From Parachlorella kessleri (Eukaryota; Chlorophyta; Trebouxiophyceae; Chlorellales; Chlorellaceae): DNA of 14,869 bases. The notes beneath the pieces were generated by a model, which saw nothing but the letters and a program-made list of their open reading frames with translations, did not search any database and had not been told where the DNA came from. A program made the position numbers and the translations under genes. Positions 1 through 7,529 of the stretch are shown piece by piece; within the stretch, counting starts at the first letter, position 1; the number at the start of each line of letters is the position of its first letter. The stretch lies in contig BBXU01000030.1 in NCBI GenBank assembly GCA_001598975.1, positions 1 through 14,869 on the forward strand, read 5' to 3'.

Positions 1-26
1 ACACACACACACAGACACACCCTCAC
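1..26. repeat. AC/GT microsatellite at the left window edge
   Basis: The first 20 bases are almost pure AC repeats, followed by the CSN2 intron donor GTGAGG read on the minus strand (26 down to 21). The repeat therefore sits just inside CSN2 intron 7. Confidence 0.8.
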
Positions 27-2387
27 CTGGTACAGCTCTTTGAGCCGCTTGTTGTTCTTCTGCTCTGTGTACATCTGGATCTCCAGCGCATAGATCTCCA
101 GCAGCTGCGTGCCCTTCTTCAGATCATCGCTGCCGTCATCCTTCTGGCACGACCTGCGGGCAGGCATAGTGACACTAGGACTCAGCCCAGGGTGTTTTGT
201 ACTAGAGGTAGCCTCAGTGAAGGAGTCCAACCTCCAGGGTCTGTATGCCTGCCCACGCATGAGAGTTGAGGCCAAGCAGGCTCGCCTTGGCACCCGCCTC
301 TGGACCCAGCTTAGGCTGCCCTCCTGACACAGACACCCGTCCTTGCCCTGACAAGGACCAATCCCCGGCGGGCATAAAGCCAGGTCCACCCGCACATCCA
401 AGTTACCCAGACACCCAGCCTCCAAGTCACCTTTAGTCACCAGGACAGAAGCCTTGCACCAGTTCCCAGTCTCTCCACGTGGGTCCTCCCACAGTGGCGA
501 ACCCTCGGCCACCCGTCAGCTCCAGCAACTTTGCCAGCTTCCCTCACAACTGTTTCACTGGCCCCCTTCCCCGCCCCACGGTCCCCACCGCCATGCCTTC
601 TTCACCTGTGCAGCTCCTTGAGCACCTTGGCCGCCCTGCCCATGTCCTTGAGCGACACGTACAGGTTGGCCAGCTTCATGTTGGTCTTGAACCACAGCCG
701 GTCGTTCTTAGACTGGGCCAGCGAGTCCAGCGTCAGGCTGTAGAAGTCCTGACCGGGGGAACAGCCAGGAAGGCAGGCAGGCAGCAGCTCAATGGCAGGC
801 AGGCAGCATTAGCACGCAAGCGAAGAGAGAGGAAAGGGCAGGGGGCCATGAAGGCTCTGAGCAACGGACCCTTTGCCATGAGTCGCCAGCAGCAGCCCAG
901 GAAGCGACCGCGCACCCGCTTCTACCGCAGGCACTCTTCTCCCAAGGAGCTCGAGCTGCTCCCACGATAACAAAGGCTTGGCTTGCCGCCAGGCAAGCTG
1001 ACCTGCAGTGACCAACGGTACCGATACCACAGCTGCCTGAGCCCCGCAACGGGCCACTCCTTCGCTTGCTGTCTTACAGAGCAATTCACCACGCCGCCTC
1101 CCTCCCAGCCGTGCCCCTTGCCTGCAGCAGCTGAGTGTCCGTGGACTGGCTGACGAAGTCCAGCACGCTGTTGATCTTCTTCTCAGCGGCGTTACGCGTC
1201 ACCGCGGAGGTCTGTGTGTAGGACAGCATGTCCCTGCAAGCAAGCAAAGCAGCGCACAACACATGCTCGCGGGCCTTTACCCAGCAGTGCTCGCAGTTTG
1301 AAGTTGTTGTCTGTACCTCCCTCTGACTCAACATTTCTCAAGGAGGAAGGTGTGCGCAGGGCACCGTCCTTACTTGTACGCTTTGAGCATCTCGTCGTGC
1401 CGCCCGAGCTTGTACTGTATCTTCACTATCTGCTTCAGCGCCTTAAACCCCCTGCAGCGACGGTGTATCGCCCCGGTTTGCATGGGTTGTACCACATTTG
1501 GGTTGGAACAATGCTTTACAGAAGACAATCGGCTTGCAAGGCTTCATGGAACTAAACCCACACTTCGACACGCACAGAGCTTGCCAAGCAGCCACACAAA
1601 ATTGCAGCTCTTTTCACTCCTCTATACAGTGGGAGCAGCCGGTCCCCGTGCTCATCATGTTATGGCCAGTCAAAAGGTTGGCAGTGAGGCTTACCACTCC
1701 CCCTTGTCATCCTCCATCTTGACAACCGCCTTAAACCCACTCAGTGCTTCATCCAGGTCATCGCTCTCCAGTAGACCTGCCAGACACACCAGAGAGAGCC
1801 AAGCAGTGCAGCTGGGCTATACTCCCAAAGTGAGCAGCAGTCTCTGTCCCCCAATATAAAAAGAAGTAAGAAGCTGAATGCCCTTTCTGCATTCTTCAGG
1901 CGGGCCAAACCCTGCAACTCTACGTCCGCTTTCAGCCATGCGCGCTTCATCCTAGCACATCAGGATGGCACACAAATAGGACACAAAAAGGGGGGCGTTA
2001 CGTGACTTGGGGGACTCCAGAAGCATGGCCAGGTGGCGGTATATGCTGTTACACTAGACTAGACTCAATGACTGCCTCACCCTTGGAGTTGTAGTACTGG
2101 TTCTCGATGTCAACATCCTGCTCATCCTGCTCCTCGTCGCTATACTCAAAACCATAGTCTGCAGGTAGACAGGGATGTTGTGTGACGCGCAGGAGCTGCA
2201 GGTACTAGAGGGAACGCTGGATGCATGGCACGCGACTACAACTGTAAGCAAGGAGCTGCTGGGCCGCCTGGCTGCTCGAGGGAAGCTGACTGTAGGGCGC
2301 AACGACTGAGACTGTAAGCGCCGAGCCACGGACTGCTCTGGCTTGTGACCAAGGCCGCGCACCTTCCATGTCAGAGTCCCCCTGCAT
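27..2387 (-). CDS. CSN2: COP9 signalosome complex subunit 2, 5' part of gene (7 exons, runs off left edge)
   Basis: Exons (minus strand): 2387-2363, 2158-2081, 1776-1695, 1451-1374, 1233-1122, 748-606, 153-27; 645 nt, 215 residues, frame kept at every junction. CSN2 is a scaffold subunit of the COP9 signalosome, which removes NEDD8 from cullins; plant and animal subunits are about 440 residues, so roughly half is here and the C-terminal PCI domain is missing. Visible family words: acidic N-terminus [13 protein letters not shown] and [13 protein letters not shown], then [43 protein letters not shown], and [19 protein letters not shown] followed by [15 protein letters not shown]. The region is a helical-repeat (TPR-like) solenoid. 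The ATG at 2387 is the first in-frame ATG after an in-frame TAG at 2495-2493, and the protein then begins MQGDSDMED like plant CSN2. Introns are 204, 304, 243, 140, 373 and 452 bases; I see no gene in them. Intron 5 (1121-749) uses a GC donor. Identification is very secure; exon edges are inferred from sequence only. Confidence 0.95.
749..1121 (-). other. CSN2: CSN2 intron 5 with GC-AG splice sites
   Basis: On the minus strand the exon ends CTGCTGCAG and the intron opens GCAAGG at 1121, closing with GGTCAG at 749. Translation reads TQLLQ then [10 protein letters not shown], the exact place where plant and animal CSN2 read LLQEFY, and no GT donor nearby would keep this join. The intron also holds two GGCAGGCAGG-type runs (about 770-806) and no gene. 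Confidence 0.85.
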
Positions 2388-2847
2388 GTCCCACACACAC
2401 CACCCGTCAGCAAGTCCAAGCAGAGCGAAGGTGAGAGCCTTGGTCACTGCTTGCTCACCATGTTTTCTCTTTGTTTCCGCTGTCAGCTCTGCCTAGGCTC
2501 CGCAGTTAGTATGATCTTGAATCAATCAGGTGTGTGTTTCGACCGCAAGTTCTTGATGCTGACAAATATGGTATTAGGCAATGCAATCTGCCCAGAATAC
2601 TCTCTACGTCGGCCTTGCAAGTTGTTCCCAGCGCGCCAGATGCCACTGCCAGATGCCTGGGCGCCGATGCCCTCGCAAACGCTTTGTTCTCCCGACCACT
2701 CTCACGGCAACAAATACAGTGCGAAGGGCAGTAACATGTTGTTTGAGGTTCTACAACTGTGTTGCTAGGTAGCTGTCGACCTTGGATGTGACATCTAGTA
2801 ATGCATGTCACCAGTAACTGCGGACCATATGTTGTCCACGGACACTG
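2388..2847. promoter_or_regulatory. Divergent intergenic region between CSN2 and the MATE gene
   Basis: These 460 bases separate the two start codons, which point away from each other, so both promoters and 5' UTRs must lie here or be shared. I see no convincing TATA box. On the minus strand a five-codon upstream ORF (ATG at 2461, TGA at 2446-2444) precedes the CSN2 start. On the plus strand a 15-codon upstream ORF starts at 2801. Open frames crossing the spacer look like chance ones: no family motif and no splice structure. Confidence 0.6.
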
Positions 2848-2848
2848 A
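2801..2848 (+). promoter_or_regulatory. Upstream ORF overlapping the MATE start codon
   Basis: ATG at 2801 opens 15 codons ending in TGA at 2846-2848. The stop shares its final A with the main ATG at 2848 (TGATG). A second upstream ATG at 2829, in another frame, would run through the main start and end at a TAG about 140 bases downstream. Whether the mRNA includes them depends on the transcription start, which I cannot see. Confidence 0.4.
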
Positions 2849-5800
2849 TGTCTACTGTGTTAGCTTCCAGCAGATCCCCAGCACGCCTGTGCTTGCTAAA
2901 CAGGCGCGCCTGTTTAGCACTCGGGGCAAGTCACATCCAGGGGCACTGCAGCTCCCCAAGGCATAGACACAGGACAAGCGTCTGGGCCAGTAACGATGAC
3001 AAGTTAGAAGCGAAGGAGGCCCGTAGTGGGGATGAGCAGTCTGGAAATGGAGCTAACCATCCGGCAGCGGCAGCAGCAGCGGGGGCAGCAGCGTCACTGC
3101 CGACCGCAGGAGCAGCTGCGGCAGCGCTGAACGGTGGACCCCCTAAGAGGGCCGGTCAGGACATTGACAGGGAGATCTTCGACATCGCTCTACCGGTATG
3201 CTGGGCTCGTGCGCTGCCTGTTGCCATGCTTGCATCAAGGACTGCACCACGGCCCGCCACTTACTACTGGTGAACGGCCTACATGCTCGGCGCCTCCTGG
3301 TGACGCCTGCATCCTTGCTTGCCTGTTGCCTGTCTGCAGACGCTGGCCACACTAGCTGCTGACCCTATAGCCTCCCTAGTCAGCACAGCATGGGTGGGCA
3401 GGCTCGGCTCTCCAGAGCTGGCTGCCGTGGGCGTGGCCCTGTCAGTCTACAACACACTCACTAAACTGTTCAACATGCCTCTCCTGTCAGTCACCACGTC
3501 AGCCGTGGCGTCTGCGCTAGGGGAGAACCAAGGTAGGGACACATCTATGAGATTGACTACTGACTGGACTGAGGGCAGGCCTGTGGTGGGGATGGCACCA
3601 TGTGGGCTGGCAAACTAAGTGACTGACACCAACGGGAGCAGGTGCAGGTGTTGCTATTGCAACGAATGGCTCCAGTCCCGCTGCATGATTATTGGGTTCG
3701 TGCACGACACTGGGAGGATTCCCCTACCTGCTCAGCTCGCCGTAGTCTTCATGGCTGTGCCAAAGAGCCTGCCTACCTGTGCTCTGGTGTGTGCAGGCCG
3801 CCCGGGGCCGCGGGTGGGCGATGCTGTGTCTGCTGCGGTGATGCTGGCGTTGGTGACTGGTTTGGTGGAGGCGGCCCTGCTGGGGCTGCTGGGCGTCGCG
3901 GGGCTGGGGCTGTGGGGGGCAGGTGCGCCAGGCAGGCAGGCAGGCAGGTAGGGAGCTGGTCCCTGCTCTGGCCAGCCGACAGCCAGCCAGCCATCAAAGA
4001 TTTGCCTGGCTGCAAATGGCAGCAAATCGCCTGATGCTGGCCCTGCCCAGTTGCTGAGTGGCCTAATTGTTGCACATGGCCTGTTTGGCACACCGCAGCT
4101 CAACGGCGGGAGATACTGGCCAATTTATAGGAGGCGCGGAGGTCAGTCATCCAGCAAGGGTTGCATGGCTGCTGAGCATCTGGGACCAGGGTGGCGGTGG
4201 GCAAGATGTGCTGAGATCTGCTGCATCCCCTTCATTTGTTGATCATGCAGGGCCGGCGTCCCCGCTGCACACCAACGCCGCCCATTACCTGACAGTCCGA
4301 GCGCTCAGCGCACCGGCTACGGTGCTGTTCCTGTGCCTCACAGGCGTCTTCAGAGGCCTTGGGTGAGCCGACCGCCTGTCACCAGGCGCATAGCATGCTC
4401 TGCCCCGCTCGCTTTTTGCAGTTACAACAGAGATCAACAGGCTGCTGCCTTGCGGGCTAGACCAGGGTGGGGGCACACAGTACTGCTAACAAGGATTGCA
4501 CAGGCAGCTAGCCATGCGACCAAGCACAGCATGCTATGATGTCCGGAGGGTATCAAATGCCAAGCTGTGACGGCTGCTGCCCCACTTGTCTCCCATTGCG
4601 CAGCGACACGCGTGCCCCATTCTACGCCTCCCTGCTGGCCAACATCGCCAACATTCTGCTGGAGCCGCTGCTCATCTTCACGTGTGGCTGGGGAGTCGCG
4701 GGCGCAGCAGGCGCCATCGCCATAGCGCAGGTCAGGGGGTTCCGGCTGCTGCTAGACGGCAGGAGGGCGGCGAAAACGGGGGCAGGGTTGAGGGCTAGAG
4801 GCCGGCTTAGGCTGTGTTGCGTGAGACTAGTGTGCATGTAGACTCACAATAGTTTATGGCATGTGGCGTTACCAGCACGCCTGGTTGCCGCCCACTGCGC
4901 AGGGTCTCTCCTGCATAGTGCTGCTGTACCTGCTCAACAAGCGGGTCAAGTTGCAGCTGGCAGGAGGCAGAGCCTTGCAGGACACCCTCCACTTCCTCCG
5001 CCCAACAGGTGCGCATGGCTGCATGCCAAAGCCAGGTTGTTCTACATTGGAGGCTACTTTGCTAATTTGTGACGCTATCGGTGCCTTAGCATGCCCAAGC
5101 CCTCGGTCCCCCTATGTCCCACATTGAAAAGTATCTCCTGGAGGGACAGCAGCATAGCTTTCTGCAAGTGGACTCAAACACCTGAAGCCTGCCAAGCCGA
5201 AGGGCTTGCTTTATGCAGGCTTGCTGACAGTGCGCACGCTGGCCATCAGCGGCACATTTGCCGTGGCAACAGCGCTGGTGGCGCGGACCGGCGCCACGCA
5301 CACCGCTGCCCACCAGGTGGCCTTCCAAGTCTGGCTTGCCTCGTCCCTGCTGGCTGACAGCTTGGCGGTTGCAGCACAGGCCCTGCTGGCACGAACACTG
5401 GCAGCTGGCGACAAGCACACCGCCAAGGTGGGGGCAGCTGGAGGATCTGCCATGGAGTTTGTGGCAGGTGGATAGTGAAGGGCTGCGTGTCAGCATGCGA
5501 GGCATGCATGTCCGTGCGGCGGCTGGCTGGTGGCGCACTGGGTTGCTCTGCCATGGTGCGTATGCAGAACAGACATGCGTAATGCTTGAAGGCCTCGCTA
5601 GCAGTCAGGGTGCAGGAGGCTGTATGGATCGGTCGGAGTGTGCACCGCAGGTGGTGGTAGGGCGAACAGTCCAGCTGGTTCTGGGCCTTGGCCTGGCGCT
5701 CATGGTGCTGCTGGCATTGGGGTCGCCTTTCTGGCCTCGGCTGTTCACCCAGGATGCAGCCACATTACGAGTCATTGGCCTGCTCATCCCGGCGGTGGTG

Positions 5801-6601
5801 AGCCGTCCCTCCCCAGTATAGGGCCCACACTGGCATGCATACTAGCATGAGCTTGACTGCTTGCCAGAAGCAACGAGCCGTTTAAGGGTGCTGCTGCATT
5901 CGTAACCCTGGGGTTACCCCCTGGGGCAGTGTACTGAACTGGGGGAACAGGAGTAAGGAGGTAGGCTGCTGATGCAGGTGTTGACCCAGCCTGCCAACGC
6001 CCTGGCGTTCCTGTTTGACGGGGTGCTGTATGGGTAAGCAGACAGGAGGGGCTGTGCATGTCCAGTTTCGGGTGGGTAGAGCTCTACGGGGTGCCTGTGC
6101 TTGCATGTGGTGCTGTGGTGCTATTTGAGCGACCATGAAATGCAGCCCTGGGCTCCGCAACCAAATCCTCCCCAAACTTCCCGCTGGTACGCTTAGCAGT
6201 ATGCTGGGTGTAAAGCCCCACCAATGCAGCCCTGGTGGGTCATCTGGTAGCTTGGCTGTGTAGTGCACTTGGCATTTACCTCTTAGCCCGCCTGGTTTCT
6301 TGCTTACCTGCGCAAAAGCTGCGTGCACCGCGACTGACCTGGCCCTGCTGGTCCATCCATGTTCCCCCAACGCAGGGCTGGCGGCTTCCAGTTTGCTGCG
6401 GTCGGCATGGTCGCTGCGGTGCTGCCGGCGCTGGGCATCATGCTGCTGGGCTCACGCTGTGGGCTGGCCTGGGGCTGGGGCCTGGATGGGCAGCTGCTGG
6501 TGGTCTGGGCGGGCCTGGCTGCCCTCATGGTGGCCCGCTTTGTTACCATCTATGTGCCCTACTCACGTTGGGTCGGACCTTTTGAGAAGCTGGCAGAGTA
6601 G
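2848..6601 (+). CDS. MATE-family (DTX/DinF-like) transporter, probably plastid-targeted; complete, 10 exons, 549 aa
   Basis: Exons: 2848-3195, 3340-3532, 3797-3922, 4251-4362, 4604-4730, 4903-5008, 5219-5427, 5651-5797, 5978-6033, 6376-6601 (TAG 6599-6601). Total 1650 nt, all junctions in frame. MATE proteins are about 12-helix secondary transporters that export organic compounds using H+ or Na+ gradients. Residues 1-115 are a Ser/Arg/Ala-rich leader (MSTVLASSRSPARLC...) with a VWASND site resembling a transit-peptide cleavage motif, then an Ala-rich linker and DIDREIFDIALP. Family words follow: TLATLAADPIASLVSTAWVG (117-136), GSPELAAVGVALSVYN, GVFRGLGDTRAPFY (about 254-267), AAHQVAFQVWLASSLLADSL, and VLTQPANALAFLFDGVLYG (about 457-475). 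These match the plant DTX42-46/EDS5 branch. The ATG at 2848 is the first in frame after a TAA at 2815. Residue 131 is Ser where plant relatives have Asp. Substrate unknown. Introns 3 (3923-4250) and 9 (6034-6375) exceed 300 bases and show no gene. Confidence 0.93.
2894..2919. repeat. Perfect 26-bp palindrome inside the MATE transit-peptide coding region
   Basis: The left arm TGCTAAACAGGCG (2894-2906) is the exact reverse complement of the right arm CGCCTGTTTAGCA (2907-2919), with no spacer. It begins 46 bases after the ATG and encodes part of LLNRRACLAL. In RNA it could fold into an approximately 11-bp stem with a four-base loop. Confidence 0.95.
3929..3948 (+). repeat. CAGG tetranucleotide repeat, five copies, in MATE intron 3
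   Basis: Five consecutive CAGG units start six bases after the exon 3 donor (GT at 3923-3924), followed by a TAGG variant. Similar GGCAGG runs occur in CSN2 intron 5, so this is a local or genome-wide simple-repeat habit. Confidence 0.85.
5902..5917. repeat. Short inverted repeat in MATE intron 8
   Basis: GTAACCC (5902-5908) and GGGTTAC (5911-5917) are exact inverted arms around a TG spacer. A second CCCTGGGG-like block follows directly. It lies within intron 5798-5977; no function is evident. Confidence 0.8.
6139..6235 (+). repeat. Direct repeat pair in MATE intron 9
   Basis: The 13-base word AATGCAGCCCTGG occurs at 6139-6151 and again at 6223-6235. Between them, at 6209-6213, is a TGTAA pentamer, the usual chlorophyte polyadenylation signal, here inside an intron. 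Confidence 0.7.
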
Positions 6602-6763
6602 GGGAGGGTGGTGAGAGGCAGCCTGGCCTGCCAGCTGTGGGGCGGCTTCAGTGGCAAGCTAGCATGCCTGTGCCATTGTCTGAGGTCTAGCACCTTTTGT
6701 GCTTGTGCTGGTACCAAGAAAGTTTGCAGCAATCTCTTTTTGTGCATGTCGTATGTGCCCATG

Positions 6764-6845
6764 CATATTATACATACTCATTTTGTTCTTGGCGGCCAAG
6801 ATAGTATGTCCCATAAACACGTATGTTATACACGTACATAATATG
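6764..6845. repeat. AT-rich hairpin-prone segment
   Basis: CATATTAT at 6764-6771 is inverted as ATAATATG at 6838-6845. The interior carries several GTATGT and TATACA words in both orientations. The arms are short and the match beyond eight bases is imperfect, so this may be a decayed small element or just an AT-rich 3'-flank structure. Confidence 0.45.
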
Positions 6846-7092
6846 ACCTTACACTTGCTCACTGGTATTCATCTGGACGCTTTCCTTACTATGTAGCTAC
6901 TTAGGTGAACGAAGGAATATATGCTGTGACGACCTCTTTGCTTGCTGATTGTGGAGGTTCAGGCGCGTACACTTGTGCCCATTTTTGAAAGATGCTGACT
7001 TGCCTATCACTCTCTTCATTTAAGGAGACCAGATGCAGAGGCCGGGGTCGGGCCCCCACCCCCCCTCTCCACATGAGCAGCAGGTACTGATG

Positions 7093-7097
7093 TTACA
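7093..7097 (-). terminator. Candidate TGTAA polyadenylation signal for NDUFA9
   Basis: TTACA on the plus strand reads TGTAA on the minus strand, 433 bases past the NDUFA9 stop codon. TGTAA is the customary signal in chlorophyte mRNAs. A second copy lies at 6853-6849. Chance occurrence of a pentamer is likely enough that this stays tentative. Confidence 0.25.
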
Positions 7098-7529
7098 CAT
7101 GTGTGTGCCGGCCAAAGCGCACACTCGGGGAGCCACCCCTCATCCAGCACAATGCACTTGTCCTCAGGACATCCTTGCTCTCATGCCAGCGTCCGGCCAA
7201 CCTCACACCAACACAAACTGGCAGTGGCCAACACATGTGTCCAGGCAACAACTGAGCTGACTAGTCCTTGGCGCCCGAAAGCTGCCTTCTTTCAAGCTGC
7301 AAGCTGCTGAGCAGACAAGCAACCGACTCTGTCAAAGCGTAAACAGAGCTCCAGTTCCAGGCTGGGCTCTTGCAAAAGACCAAGCAGGCTCGCAAAATCA
7401 TGTCGCCTACCACCTACCCCCACTCAACTCGCCACCCACAACAGGAACGCCGAGGGTGAGGCCCATCGAGCATCATGTGGCCTACGCACCACACGTCCCT
7501 TCCCATGAGTGAGCACACCACCCAGGTGG

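Larger units (their letters stand above)
6602..7529. other. Convergent intergenic region holding both 3' UTRs (MATE and NDUFA9)
   Basis: The MATE stop (6599-6601) and the NDUFA9 stop (7532-7530, minus) face each other across 928 bases. I found no plus-strand TGTAA for the MATE mRNA in this interval. On the minus strand TGTAA occurs at 7097-7093 and 6853-6849. About 6720-6900 is clearly more AT-rich than the surroundings. Open frames in the interval show no recognisable family and are best read as chance. Confidence 0.7.

Noticed and set aside
771..806. Possible CRISPR-like or satellite array from GGCAGG runs
   Set aside because: Simple tetranucleotide repetition without spacers; also the genome is eukaryotic.
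479..970. 163-codon plus-strand open frame across CSN2 exon 6
   Set aside because: Antisense to a confident CSN2 exon; Pro/Arg/Gln-rich chance-like composition.
2388..2447. Upstream N-terminal extension of CSN2
   Set aside because: The frame stays open above 2387 but begins at GTG, not ATG; no in-frame ATG exists between 2387 and the upstream stop at 2495-2493, and homologues begin at the same place.
2451..2768. 105-codon open frame on the plus strand in the CSN2/MATE spacer
   Set aside because: Cys-rich chance-like composition, no family motif, no splice link in frame to the MATE exons, and it lies in the promoter region.
2904..2911. GGCGCGCC at the palindrome centre as a cloning-linker trace
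   Set aside because: The reading frame continues smoothly on both sides and no vector-like sequence is present; eight bases alone are weak evidence.
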